Of a DNA stretch of 64,000 nt, positions 1 to 11,340 are shown piece after piece. How positions within the stretch are numbered: the stretch's first letter is position 1; every line of letters begins with the position of its first letter. The notes beneath the pieces are model-generated. The model did no database searches, was not told where the DNA came from, and worked only from the letters and a program-made list of their open reading frames with translations. Origin of the DNA: Streptomyces sp. CB01580 (GTDB lineage Bacteria > Actinomycetota > Actinomycetes > Streptomycetales > Streptomycetaceae); assembly GCF_001905795.1 (NCBI RefSeq), contig NZ_LIXJ01000001.1, positions 248,001 to 312,000 of the forward strand, written 5' to 3'. A program made the translations under genes and the position numbers.

Positions 1-3000
1 GAGAGCCTGCTCGCCGTCACCCGGGCGAGCGGCGTGGGCGTGCCCCTGGACCCGGGGAACTCGGAGCAGGAGCTGACCCGCTTGCTGGACGACAGCGGGG
101 CACGCGTGCTCATCACCGATGACGCCTGCCTGACGCGGCGGCGAACGCTGTCGCTGCGCCACGGACTGACCGTGGTGGTGGCCGAGGGCGGCGACGAGGA
201 CGCGGCCGGGAAGTCGCCGTCGTACGCGGACTTCGAGGAACCTGCGGACCGGACCGGCAAGGCCGGGGGCCGGCCCGCCGCGGTCGCGGGCGGCGTTCTG
301 CGGTACGAGGAGTTGGCGGGGACGGAGCCGCATACGCCGGCCCGGGACGATCTCGCGCTGGACGAAGTGGCCTGGCTGCTCTATACGTCGGGCTCCTCCG
401 GTGTTCCCAAGGGTGTCCTGTCCACCCAGCGCAACCGCCTCGCGCCGGTCGCGACGGGCCTCGTCGGCGTCCTGGGCCTGTCCGAACGGGACCATGTGCT
501 CTGGCCGTTGCCCCTCCATCACGCGATGAGCCAGGTGGTGTGCTTCCTCGGGGTCACGGCGGTGGGGGCGAGCGCGGTGCTGCTCCCCCGGTTCTCGGTG
601 GCGGGAGTGCTCGGCGAACTGCGCCGTGGGGACGCCTCGTTCACCTTGCTCGGTGGGGTACCGACCACGTATTCGGCGCTGCTCGACGCGGTCGGGGGCG
701 AGGAGAGCGGCGCGGACGGCGGCGGTCTCGGCGCCCTCGCGCTGCGGGGTTGCGTCAGCGGTGGCGCCGCGGCGGGACCCGGGTTCCGTGAGTCCTTCGA
801 GGCGATCTGTCGTGTCCCCTATCTGGAGCACTACGGCAGCACGGAGGCGGGCCCGGTCACCATGCCGGCGCCGGGCGGGGCGACGACGTCCGGGGCGTGC
901 GGCCGGGTGCTGCCCGGCACCCGGGTCCGGGTCGGCGGGGGCCCCGACGGGCGGGACGCGGGCGAGGGCGAGCTGTGGGTCAACGGGCCCGGGATCATGG
1001 CCGGTTACCACGGCAGGCCGGAGGCGACCGCGGAGGTACTGCGCGAAGGCTGGTTCCGCACGGGTGACCTGGCCAGGATCGATGTCTCCGGTGGCCTGGC
1101 CATCACCGGCCGGGCGAGTGAGCTGATCGTTCGAGGCGGGGTGAACATCCATCCCTCGGAAGTGGAGGCGGTGCTGCGGCGGCTGCCGGGGGTGGCGGAC
1201 GCCGCCGTGGCCGGACGCCCGCACCCCGTCTTCGGCGAGGTGCCGGTCGGCTATCTGGTCCCCGGGCCCGGTGGCGAAGTGCTGGACAGGGGGCGCGTCC
1301 TCGCCGCCTGCCGTGCGGAACTGTCCAGTTCCAAGGTGCCCGTCGAACTGTTCGAGGTGGAGGGCATTCCCCGTACCGCCTCCGGGAAGACCCTGCGACG
1401 GGATCTCGCCGGCCTGCCGGCGCGGGCGCTGGGCGCGGAAGCCGCCGACAAGCCGTCGGAGGACCTGCTGGCCCTGGTGCGGAGCGAGGTGGCGGCCGTG
1501 CTCGGCCGTACGGCTCAGGAGGTGGAGCCGAGCACGGCGCTGCGGGACCTGGGCATGGACTCCCTGACGGCGACGGTGCTGCGGGAGCGGTTGTCTGCGG
1601 CGACCGGCCTGCCGCTCTCCGAGGCCGTCGCCTTCGACTTCCCCACGGCCGCCGCCCTCGCCGCCCACCTCGGGGAACGGAACGCCGCGGCCCCGGCCGG
1701 CACCGGACCCGTGGACCGGGGCGCGGCCCGGACGGACGACGACCCCGTGGTGATCGTGGGGATGGCATGCCGCTGTCCCGGAGACGTGACCTCTCCCGAG
1801 GAACTGTGGCGGCTGGTGGCCGACGGGAGGGACGCCATCGGTCCCTTCCCCACCGACCGCGGCTGGGACACCCGGGCGCTGTACGACCCCGCCCCCGGGC
1901 GGCCGGGACGGACGTATGTGCGCGAGGGCGGTTTCCTCTCCGGCGCGGACCGCTTCGACCCCGGCTTCTTCGGCATCTCTCCCCGCGAGGCATTGGCCAT
2001 GGACCCGCAGCACCGGCTGCTGCTCGAAGTGGCGTGGGAGGCCTTCGAGCACGCCGGTCTCGTCCCCGGCACCCTGCGCGGCTCAGCGACCGGGGTGTAT
2101 GTCGGGCTGATGTACAGCGACTACGCCCGCCACCTGACAAGGACGCCCGAGCACGTCGAGGGGTACCTGGGCCTCGGCAACGCCGGTAGCGTCGCCTCGG
2201 GCCGTATCGCCTACACCTTCGGCCTGGAAGGCCCGGCCCTCACCGTGGACACGGCGTGTTCCTCGTCCCTGGTGGCCCTGCACCTGGCGGCCCAGGCGCT
2301 GCGCCGGGGGGAGTGCGCCTTCGCGTTGGCCGGCGGCGCCACGGTGATGTCGGGGCCCTCGTCGTTCGTGGAGTTCAGTCGCCAGCGGGCGCTGGCTCCG
2401 GACGGCCGTTGCAAGGCGTTCGGTGCGTCCGCCGACGGCACGGGGTGGGCCGAGGGCGCCGGCATGCTGCTGCTGAGCCGATTGTCCGAGGCGCGCCGCG
2501 CGGGACTTCCGGTCCTGGCCGTGGTGCGCGGCTCGGCGGTGAACCAGGACGGGGCCAGCAACGGGCTGACCGCACCGCACGGGCCGGCGCAGCAGCGGGT
2601 GATCCGGCAGGCCCTCGCGGACGCGGGGCTGACTCCCGGGGACATCGACGCGGTGGAGGCGCACGGCACCGGCACCCGGCTGGGGGACGTCATCGAGGCG
2701 GAGGCCTTCTTCGCGACGTACGGGAGCCACGCGCGGCAGCGTCCCCTCCGGCTGGGCTCGGTGAAGTCGAACATCGGTCACACCCAGGCCGCCGCCGGAG
2801 TGGCCGGCGTGATCAAGATGGTGCAGGCGATGCGGCACGGGGTGCTGCCGCGTACGCTGCACGCCGACGAGCCGTCCCCCCGCATCGACTGGTCGACGGG
2901 GCGGATCGCGTTGCTGACCCGGGCGGTGGAGTGGCCCGCGGCGGAGCGTCCGCGCCGGGCCGGGGTGTCCTCGTTCGGCATCAGCGGCACCAACGCCCAT

Positions 3001-6000
3001 GTGGTGCTCGAAGAGGCTCCGGACTGCGGGGAGGCCGCAGCGCCGGATGCCGGGGCTGCGCTTGAGGGTGCCGCACGTCCCGGACCGGTCGCGGTGGCCT
3101 TTCCGGTGTCGGCCAGGAACGCGCCCGGGCTGCGGGCCCAGGCACGACGGCTGTACGACCACGTGGTCGCCGCCCCTGATGCGTCCCTGGTGGACATCGG
3201 GCACTCGCTCGCCACCACGCGTGCGGTCTTCGAGCACCGGGCCGTGGTGGTGGCCCGGGACCGTGCCGAGCTGCTCGGATCCCTGCGGGCCGTGGCGGAG
3301 AACACGGAGGGTGGCGACCGGCCCGGAACGCACATGGGCACGTCCCGTCACCACGGCCCAGTGGCCCTGCTGTTCACCGGCCAGGGCAGCCAACGCGTCG
3401 GCATGGGCCGTGAACTGTACGAGTCGCGGGAACTGCATCCGGCCTTCGCCGGTGCGTTGGACGAGTGCTGTGCGCTGTTCGACACGCTGCTGCCGGTGCC
3501 CCTGAGGGACGTGGTGTTCGCCGGGCCCGGTACGGAGAGGGGCGCGCTGCTGCGTACGACGCGGTTCGCGCAGCCCGCACTCTTCGCCCTGGAGACGGCC
3601 TTGTTCCGGCAGTTCGAGGCCTGGGGGGTACGCCCCGGCCTGGTGGCCGGGCACTCGGTGGGCGAGGTGACGGCGGCCCATGTCGCCGGGGTGTTGTCCC
3701 TCGCGGACGCCTGCACGCTGGTGGCGGCCCGGGGCCGGCTGATGGACGCGCTGCCTCCGGGCGGCGCGATGGCGGCCGTGGCCGCCGGAGCCGACGAGGT
3801 GGCCGCCCATCTCGCCGGGACCGGGTGTGCGGTGGAGATCGCCGCAATCAACGGGCCCGCGTCGGTGGTCGTCTCCGGCGCCGAGGACGCGGTGCGGGAG
3901 GTCGCCGCGCACTTCCGGGAGCGCGGCCGTTCGGTGACCCCGTTGCGGGTCGGCCATGCCTTCCACTCCGCTCGGATGGAGCCCGTGCTGGCCGACTTCG
4001 CGGACGTGGTCCGGCGTCTGTCCTTCGCCGCGCCGCGGCTGCCCCTGATCACCGCCGTCGCGGGCCGGGCGGCCACCGACGAGGAGCTGTGCACACCGGA
4101 GTTCTGGGTGGACCATGTCCGCCGCCCGGTCCGCTTCGCCGATTCGGTGGCGCACCTGGGTGAGCGGGGCGCGGCACACTACGGTCGAACTGGGGCCGGA
4201 CGGGGTGCTCACCGGCCTGGTACGGGATTGCCTCGCCTCGTTTGGACCGGCCCCGGCCGACCCGGACACGGGCGGAGCGGGCGGCGGCGGACGGGGCCCG
4301 GCACCGCTGGTCCTGCCGACCCTGCGCGGGGCGCGGCCGGAAGCGGACGCCCTGCTCGGCACGCTGGCCGCGCTGCACGCCCACGGCGTGCCCGTCGACT
4401 GGCGGGCCGTCCTCACCGGGCGCGGCGGGCGGCGCGTCGCACTGCCCACGTACGCCTTCCAGCGCCGCCGGTACTGGCTGGAGCCCGCTCCGGGGCGTCC
4501 GCCCGTGTCCCCGCCGTCCGAGCCGAGCCATCCGTTCCTGCGGTCGGACACCCGCACGGCCGACGACGAGTTGCTGCTGAGCGGGGTGCTCTCGGTGCGC
4601 GACCAGCCGTGGCTGGCCGACCATGTGGTGGCCGGGGAGATCCTGCTGCCGGCGACCGCTTTCGTCGAAATGGCCCTCCACGCAGGTGGGTTGGCGGGGG
4701 CGGACGTCCTCGACGAGCTCGTCCTCACCGCGCCGCTGCCCTTGCCCCCGGACGGTGCGGTCGCCTTGCAGGTGAAGGTGGCGGGGGCGGACGAGGCGGG
4801 ACGGCGGACCGTGCTCTTCCACTCCCGGCCGCACACTCCGGCGGGCGACCGGCCCTGGCTCCGGAACGCCGCCGGCACTCTTTCTCCTGCGCGGCCGCCC
4901 GCGGACCGGGAGGCGGCCTCCGACGGGACCAACGGCGCGTCCTGGCCGCCGGAGGCGTCGACGCCGCTGCACGCCGACGGGCCGGGGACCGGACCGTACG
5001 AGCGGCTGGCCGCCGACGGGCTGCGGTACGGCCCCGCCTTCCAGGGCATGCGCGCCGCCTGGAGGCGCGGGGAGGAGTTGTACGCCGATGTCACGCTGCC
5101 CGAAGCGGCCCGGGCCCCGCGCCCGGAGGCGGACGGCCCTCAGTTCGTCCTGCATCCCGCACTGCTCGACGCGGCGCTGCACGCCCTGGCCCTGGACAGT
5201 CTTGTCGCGAACGGTTCCGGGACAGCCGGTCCGGCGGCCCGCGGGTTGTCCCTGCCGTTCGCCTTCGGCGGGGTGCGCGTGCACACCGGCCGCGTACGGC
5301 GCTTGAGGGTGCGGATGGCTCCCGGGCCCGACGGGCAGGCCGGAGTGGAGCTCACCGACGCGACGGGCTCACCGGTGGCGACGGTCCGTTCGCTGACGCT
5401 CCGGCCCCTTCCGCGTACCGGCGCGGCGACGGCGGACGCGGTCGCCGGTGCTCTCCACCGCACGGACTGGGTGCCGCTGCCCGAGCCGCCCGCCCCCGTG
5501 GCGATGCCCCGCTGGGGCGTTCTGGGCACGGCGGGCACACGGCTGGTGGACGCCCTCGCGCCCCCGGGTTCCGGCGTTGAGGTGTACCCGGGCCCCGCGG
5601 CGTGCGACGCGTCGTCGGCCGTCGTCGTGGCTCCGTGCCCGCCGCCGCCCGGCACAGGCGGCGGGACGCAGGACCAGGCCGCCGGATTGCTGCGGGCGGC
5701 GGACTGGGCGCTGGGGCTCGTGCAGGAGTGGCTCGCCGCGCCGCACCTGTCCCGCTCCCGTCTCGTCCTCGTGACGTCCGGTGCCGTCCATTCGGCCGAC
5801 GACGGTCTCCCCGCGGACGGCACCGGTCGTGGGAACGACGGCCGGTCCGGCGAAACGACGTCCGTGCCGTTGCACACACCGGTGTGGGGGCTGGTCCGCT
5901 CGGCCCTGCGGGAGAACCCGGGCCGTTTCGCCCTGATCGACGTGGACGAACACCCCGACTCCTGGAGTGCCCTGCCCGCCCTGCTGGCCGCCGCGGTGCC

Positions 6001-8128
6001 GGAGGCGGCCGTACGCCGGGGGACTGCGTACCTGCCGAGGCTGGTGCCGGTGGCCGAGGCCGCACCGGAGCCGCGGAAGCGACGGCCGCTCGACCCGGAG
6101 GGCACCGTCCTGGTCACCGGCGGCACCGGTTCCCTGGGCATGCTGGTGGCGCGGCACCTGGTCACCGCCCACGGCGTCCGGCATCTGCTGCTCGCCGGCC
6201 GGCGCGGGCCGGACGCTCCCGGGGCCCGCGAACTCGTCGCGGAGCTGCGTGGGGCGGGCGCCCAGGTGGCCGTTCGCGCCTGTGACGTCGCGGACCGGAA
6301 CGCGCTCGCCGCGCTGCTCGACACGGTACCGGCGGCCCACCCGCTGACCGGTGTCGTGCACTCGGCGGGGGTGCTGGACGACGGCGTCGTCACGGCGCTC
6401 ACCGCCGACCGTCTGAGGCGGGTGCTGCACCCCAAGGCGGACGCCGCCCTCGCTCTGCACGAACTGACCCGCGGTCACGACCTGGCCGTGTTCGCGCTGT
6501 TCTCCTCGATCGCGGGTACCTTCGGCTCCGCCGGCCAGGCCAACTACGCCGCGGCCAACTGCGTACTGGATGCCCTGGCACGGCACCGGAGGCGACTCGG
6601 ACTGCCCGGTACGTCGATCGCCTGGGGCCCCTGGAGGCAGAACGACGGCATGATGGCGCACCTCGGCGACGCGGATCGGCGACGGATGGCCCGCACCGGG
6701 TTCGGCCCGCTCGGGCCGGAAGAAGGCCTGGCCCTCTTCGACGCCGCCGTGGCCGGTGACGAACCCGTGGTGGTGGCGGCCCGCCTCGCCCCGTCCGCCC
6801 TCCGCGGCGGCCCGACGGCGGACCGGCTCCGAACGCCCGATGCCGACAGGGGCGACGGGGGCGGGGACCGACCCGGCCGGGCGCCGGCGGCTGCTCCCCC
6901 CGGCGAGCAGAGCGGACTGCTGCTCACCAAGGTCCGGACCCTGGCCGCCCGCGTCCTGGGCCACCAGGAGGTGGCGAGCGAGATCGACGAGGACACGCTG
7001 TTGGCGGACCTGGGGCTGGACTCCTTGGCCGCGGTCGATCTGCGCAATGAACTCGCGGCGTGGACGGGGCTGGCACTGCCGTCCACGCTGCTGTTCGACT
7101 TCCCCACGCCGCGCGCGCTCGCCACCGAGCTGACGCGGCGGTATGCCGCCGAGGCACTCCCTGTGGGCGCCGCGTCCGGCGACCCGGTACCGCCCGAGGC
7201 CGCCGACGCCCCGGGCTCCCCGGACCGACCGGCGGACGACGGCGCGGGGGGCGGTCCGCGGGCGGACGCTCGGCCGCACGTCCGGGCGCAGGCCGCCGAC
7301 GCACCGCACGCAGGGGAAGCTCCGGACTCCCTGGGCGCGCTCTTCCGTACGGCGTGCGCCCGGGGACAGAACTGGGACGGCATGGCGCTCCTCACCGTCG
7401 CCGCGCGCCTGCGCCCGGTCTTCGACGGGACCGGGGCGCCCGGTGCGACGCGCGGACCCGTCATGCTGGCGGCGGGCGGTGCGGGGGCGCGGCTGGTCTG
7501 CTCCCCCGCGCTCAGCGCGCTCTCCGGACCGCAGGAGTACGCGCGCCTCGGTGCCGGGCTGCGGGGGCTGCGGCCGGTTTCCGCGCTGCGGCACCCGGGG
7601 TTCGAGCCCCGAGAGGCTCTACCGGCCACGCTGGCCGCCCTCGTCACCGCCCAGACCACCGCCGTCCGCGCAGCCTCCGCCGAAGGCCGTCCGGTGCTGC
7701 TGGGACGGTCGGCCGGCGGCTGGGTGGCCCATGCCGTGGCCGAGCGTCTGCAGTCCGAGGGCGCCGCCCCGGCGGCCGTCGTCCTCGTGGACACCTATCC
7801 CCCCGTCCACGCCGACCGGGGGCAGGCGCACTCGGCGATGACGTCGGACATGCTGCGCCGGGCGGCGGAATTCGCCTCCGCGGAGCCCGACCGGCTCACC
7901 GCCATGGCCCGGTACTTCGAGCTCTTCAATGACTGGAAGCCCGCGCCGCTCGCCTGTCCCACCCTGTACGTACGGGCCCGGGACCCTCTGCCCGGCACCG
8001 GATGCGCTCCGGACTGGAGCCTGCCGCACGCCGAGGTCACCGTGCCCGGGGACCACTTCACCGTGCTGGAGGAACACGCCCGTACCACCGCACTCGCCAT
8101 CCACCGATGGCTCGACGGCCGGGTCTGA
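1..8128 (+). CDS. Type I PKS (acyl ligase-ACP-KS-AT-DH-KR-ACP-TE), 5' partial, frameshifted
   Basis: Modular synthase that should adenylate a carboxylic acid starter, load it on an internal carrier, extend it with malonate, reduce and dehydrate, and release it. The open frame runs in from base 1 with ligase sequence, so the true start lies upstream. Domains seen: ligase with core motif [11 protein letters not shown] (about 382-414); ACP with DSL serine at 1561-1563; KS with Cys codon 2257-2259 and His codons 2662 and 2779; AT with GHSVGE serine at 3655 and HAFH at 3955-3966, which in this family indicates malonyl-CoA. After a frame change come DH (HxxxGxxxxP His at 4622, Asp at 5168), KR with an LDD motif (B-type, about 6375) and Tyr at 6545, ACP serine at 7022, and TE serine at 7709 with His at 8054. 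No ER. Frame 1 breaks at the GGGG run 4166-4169; removing one G restores the AT C-terminus in the frame that continues to 8128. All motifs on both sides are intact, so this is either a recent mutation or a sequencing error. Substrate unknown. Confidence 0.9.
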
Positions 8129-8185
8129 GGACGTTCCGGAGAGGCAGGGGTGCGGGTGCGGAACAGCTCCATCACACGCACCCCC

Positions 8186-8211
8186 GCGCCGGCCGTCCTC
8201 AGGACCGGCGC
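8186..8211 (+). terminator. GC-rich hairpin downstream of the PKS
   Basis: Inverted repeat GCGCCGG...CCGGCGC with an inner TCC/GGA pairing, 58 bases after the PKS stop codon and before the amidase gene. No U-tract follows, which is usual for Streptomyces hairpin terminators. Function is inferred only. Confidence 0.35.
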
Positions 8212-8301
8212 CCTGCGCCGCCCGTGCCACGGCGGTCGACGGCGCAGGGAGGCGCAGAAGTCTCTTGCGCCCGGCGATCCTCCTGGAGTGGGCTGTCCCT
8301 C

Positions 8302-9912
8302 ATGAAGAAGAGAAGCATCGCGGCACTGACCGCGGCCCTGACCGTGGCGCCCCTTCTGATGGCGGGTGCGCCGGGGCAGCGTGCGGTGGCCGCGGACTCC
8401 GGTACCGACGGCCCCTCGTCCCCCACCGAGTCGACGCTCCTGCGCGGAGTGGACCTGGAGACGGTGACGATCCCCGAGTTACAGGCGCGCATGAAGCGCG
8501 GATCCCTGACCTCGTCGGAACTGACCCTGTCGTACCTGCGGCGGATCAAGGCCGTCGACCCGAAGATCAACGCGGTGCTGCGCACCAGCCCGACGGCCCT
8601 GCGCCAGGCGGCCGCCAGCGATGTCAGGCATCGCCTCGGAAAGGTCCGCGGTCCGCTCGACGGCATCCCTGTCCTGCTGAAGGACAACGTGAACACCCGA
8701 GACATGCCGACGACGGCCGGGTCCCTGGCACTGGCCGGAAGACCGCCGGCCACGGACGCGGACCTGGTCGCAAGGCTGCGCGCGGCAGGCGCGGTGATCC
8801 TCGGCAAGGCCAACCTCTCCGAATGGGCCAACTTCCGCGCGGCGAAGCCGACGTCGGGCTGGTCGGCGGTGGGCGGGCAGACGAACAGCCCGTACGTCCT
8901 GGACCGGAATCCGTGCGGATCGTCCTCCGGGTCGGCCGCGGCGCTCGCCGCGTCGTTGGCGCAGGTGGCGATCGGCACCGAGACGGACGGCTCCATCGTG
9001 TGCCCGGCCGGGATGAACGGGGTCGTCGGCCACAAGCCCAGCCTCGGACTGGTCAGCCGGTCCGGCATCGTCCCGATCTCCGCCGAACAGGACACGGCCG
9101 GCCCCATGGCACGCAACGTCGTCGACACCGCGATCACCCTCTCGGTGCTCAGCGGTCACGACGCCACGGGCGCCGACGGTGCCTTCGGCCCCACGGACGC
9201 GGCCACTCGCCCCGACGGCCTGCGCGGGAAGCGGATCGGCCTGTGGCGGCTCCCTTCGCTCGGCGCCGAGGTGGACGCCCTGATGACCCGGACCGCGGCA
9301 CGACTGCGTGCCGCCGGGGCCCAGGTCGTCGAGGTGACGCCCCCGTACCAGAACAGGCTCGCCGACCTCGAGTTCCCGGCCCTGCTGAGCGAGTTCCGCC
9401 GGGACATCGACACCTACCTGTCCACCCGCAACGGGCCTCGCGACCTCGCCGGGCTGATCGAGTTCAACCGCACGCACCCGGCCGAGCGGACCTGTTTCGC
9501 CGGCCAGGAGTTGTTCGAGCAGGCCCTGGTCGCGCCGCCGACCACGGACCCGCGCCACCGAACGATGCGCGCCGAACTGAAGGACCTGTCCCGGCGGTCC
9601 ATCGACGAGACCATGGCCGCCCATGACCTGGACGCCATCGCCTCCCCGGCGAACCCGCCCGCCTGGACGACCGACTGCGCGCGGGGCGACAACGACGTGA
9701 TCCCGTCCTCCACCCCGGCCGCCGTCGCCGGGTACCCCTCGCTGTCCATGCCCGCCGGGTTCGTCGGCGAGTTGCCGGTCGGCCTGCTCCTGATGGCCGG
9801 CGACCACCAGGACGCCGGTCTGCTGTCGCTGGGGGCGGCGGTGGAGCAGCGGCTGGATGCCTGGCGGGCACCGCGGTACCTGCCCTCGGTGACGCCCGAC
9901 ACCACGCCGTGA
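8302..9912 (+). CDS. Secreted amidase-signature hydrolase
   Basis: Amidase-signature family enzyme, expected to hydrolyse amide bonds outside the cell. The N-terminus (MKKRSIAALTAALTVAPLL, then AGAP...AVAA) is a clear signal peptide, which favours the ATG at 8302 over upstream in-frame codons. A GGAG lies about 13 bases upstream. The Ser-cisSer-Lys triad is visible: lysine in LLKDNVNT, the glycine/serine-rich GSSSGSAAALAA loop, and serine in GTETDGSI. At 536 residues it has full family length. It stands alone between two hairpins, convergent with the DyP peroxidase gene. The substrate cannot be read from the sequence; GatA-type function is unlikely because the protein is exported and there is no gatB or gatC here. 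Confidence 0.9.
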   Translation: MKKRSIAALTAALTVAPLLMAGAPGQRAVAADSGTDGPSSPTESTLLRGVDLETVTIPELQARMKRGSLTSSELTLSYLRRIKAVDPKINAVLRTSPTALRQAAASDVRHRLGKVRGPLDGIPVLLKDNVNTRDMPTTAGSLALAGRPPATDADLVARLRAAGAVILGKANLSEWANFRAAKPTSGWSAVGGQTNSPYVLDRNPCGSSSGSAAALAASLAQVAIGTETDGSIVCPAGMNGVVGHKPSLGLVSRSGIVPISAEQDTAGPMARNVVDTAITLSVLSGHDATGADGAFGPTDAATRPDGLRGKRIGLWRLPSLGAEVDALMTRTAARLRAAGAQVVEVTPPYQNRLADLEFPALLSEFRRDIDTYLSTRNGPRDLAGLIEFNRTHPAERTCFAGQELFEQALVAPPTTDPRHRTMRAELKDLSRRSIDETMAAHDLDAIASPANPPAWTTDCARGDNDVIPSSTPAAVAGYPSLSMPAGFVGELPVGLLLMAGDHQDAGLLSLGAAVEQRLDAWRAPRYLPSVTPDTTP

Positions 9913-9978
9913 GGCGGTCGGCGACGGCTCCGCCGTCCGTCGGCCGATGCCGTCGCCGTACCGCTCGCGTTTTCGGGA

Positions 9979-10015
9979 CTCCGGTGGCCGCTGCCGAGCG
10001 CGGCGGTCACCGGAG
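9979..10015. terminator. Bidirectional hairpin between convergent genes
   Basis: CTCCGGTGGCCGC (9979-9991) pairs with GCGGTCACCGGAG (10003-10015): a 13-bp stem including one G-U pair, with an 11-base loop. It lies between the convergent ends of the amidase (9912) and the DyP peroxidase (10069), so it can end transcripts from both sides. Confidence 0.6.
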
Positions 10016-10068
10016 CGCGCGTGCTCGTGGCGAGCAGCCGGGTGAGCCGTACGGCGGCGAGGCGGACC

Positions 10069-11280
10069 TCATGTCCAGAGCTGTTCGCCGAGAATCCCGG
10101 CGGGTGCGGCACCGGGCAGGACGTAGGCCACGGCCGAGGCCCGGTGCTGGAGGAAGGGGTTGAGGGCGTCGCGGGCGGCCAGACGGTTCTGGACGCGGGT
10201 GAACCGGGCGGGGTCGCGCATGAAGGCGCAGAAGAGCAGGCCGCGATCGGTCGGGCCGTCGTCGTAGCTGTAGCTGCGGCGGAGCATACGGGCGCCGCCG
10301 TCGAAGCGGGGGCTGGCGAGACGCACGTGGGCGGTGGCGGGGATGACGTAGGAACCGTCGGGGTTCTTGGCGAAGATGTCCGGCTCGTCGTGCTCTGCGG
10401 TACCGCCGAGGGGGACGCCGTCGCGGGCGCGGCGGCCGATCACCTGGTCCCGCTGGTTCTCGGGGAGGGCCGCGAAGCCGGTGACGTCCATGCGGATCCT
10501 GCGGTAGACCAGAACGGTGCCGTCGCGGTGGGCTCCGGACGGGCCCCAGACCCACTGCTCGGCCGCCGCGCGATCGGGGTTGGCGGTGCCGTCCTTGGAG
10601 CCGAACAGGTTGCGCGGGGTGGTGCCCGGGGCCGTGTGGGGCATGAAGCCGGACTGGGTCCAGCGCGGTACGGCGCCGGCCGCGTGCGCGGCCCGGTCCG
10701 CGAGTTCGGCGACGACGGTGAGGGTCCAGCGGTCGGCCGCGCACAGTTGGACCAGGAGATCGCCGCCGCTGCGGCGCGGGTCGAGACGGTCGCCGGGGAA
10801 GGACGGCAACTCGCCGAGCGAGGCAGGTACGTTGAGGCCGAGCCGGGCGGCGAGGGCGGGGCCGATGCCGACCAGGGAGGTGAGCCGGGACGCGCCGCCG
10901 CCCTGGAGTCGCGGGTCCGGCGGGGTGTCGGAGGCCGCGGCGGCGAGCGTGCGGGTCAGCGCGCCGAGGACGCCTCGCAGGGTCTTCCGGTCGGTCGCGG
11001 CGGAGGTCTGCGGGAGGTCGAAGGAGAGCAGGTGCGTCGCCGGTTGCTGGGGTGCCATGACGCCCGCCTGTCGGGCGCCATGGAAGGGAATCGCGGACTC
11101 GGTCGGCGGGGCGCCGAGGGTGGCACGGTCGGCTGTCCGGTCGCCCCTCGCCAGTTCGTCGGCCGCCGCGCCGATCCCGGCGGCGAGCACCGCTCCGCCG
11201 GCGAGCAGTGCCCGGCGCCGCCCGAAACGGGTTGCCGCGGGCCGGGATGAATCCTGCGCATTTCCCTGTTCGGTGGGCAT
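10069..11280 (-). CDS. Tat-exported DyP-type haem peroxidase
   Basis: Dye-decolourising peroxidase that should use H2O2 to oxidise phenolic or other donors outside the cell. The start at 11280 gives 403 residues. Near the N-terminus is a Tat signal (GRRRALLAGGAVLAAGIG) and the family GxxDG motif appears as FGSKDGTANP, supplying the distal aspartate. The C-terminal half carries the conserved RSYSYDDG and GLLFCAFMRD stretches. The divergent neighbour, a beta-helix lipoprotein, starts 60 bases away, so the pair probably share a control region. In S. coelicolor an exported DyP (DtpA) works with copper proteins in maturing the radical oxidase GlxA; no such partner is next to this gene, so that role is not claimed. 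Not EfeB: no efeU or efeO adjoin. Confidence 0.92.
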   Translation of the reverse strand: MPTEQGNAQDSSRPAATRFGRRRALLAGGAVLAAGIGAAADELARGDRTADRATLGAPPTESAIPFHGARQAGVMAPQQPATHLLSFDLPQTSAATDRKTLRGVLGALTRTLAAAASDTPPDPRLQGGGASRLTSLVGIGPALAARLGLNVPASLGELPSFPGDRLDPRRSGGDLLVQLCAADRWTLTVVAELADRAAHAAGAVPRWTQSGFMPHTAPGTTPRNLFGSKDGTANPDRAAAEQWVWGPSGAHRDGTVLVYRRIRMDVTGFAALPENQRDQVIGRRARDGVPLGGTAEHDEPDIFAKNPDGSYVIPATAHVRLASPRFDGGARMLRRSYSYDDGPTDRGLLFCAFMRDPARFTRVQNRLAARDALNPFLQHRASAVAYVLPGAAPAGILGEQLWT

Positions 11281-11340
11281 ACGCCTATTGGAGACGATAA
11301 AACAACTGCCATGCAAATCCTGTCTGCAGAAGGCCTGTTG

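Noticed and set aside
2083..5094. A minus-strand frame of over 1000 codons across the PKS
   Set aside because: It is antisense to well-conserved KS, AT and DH domains and shows no domain resemblance; long antisense frames are normal at this GC content.
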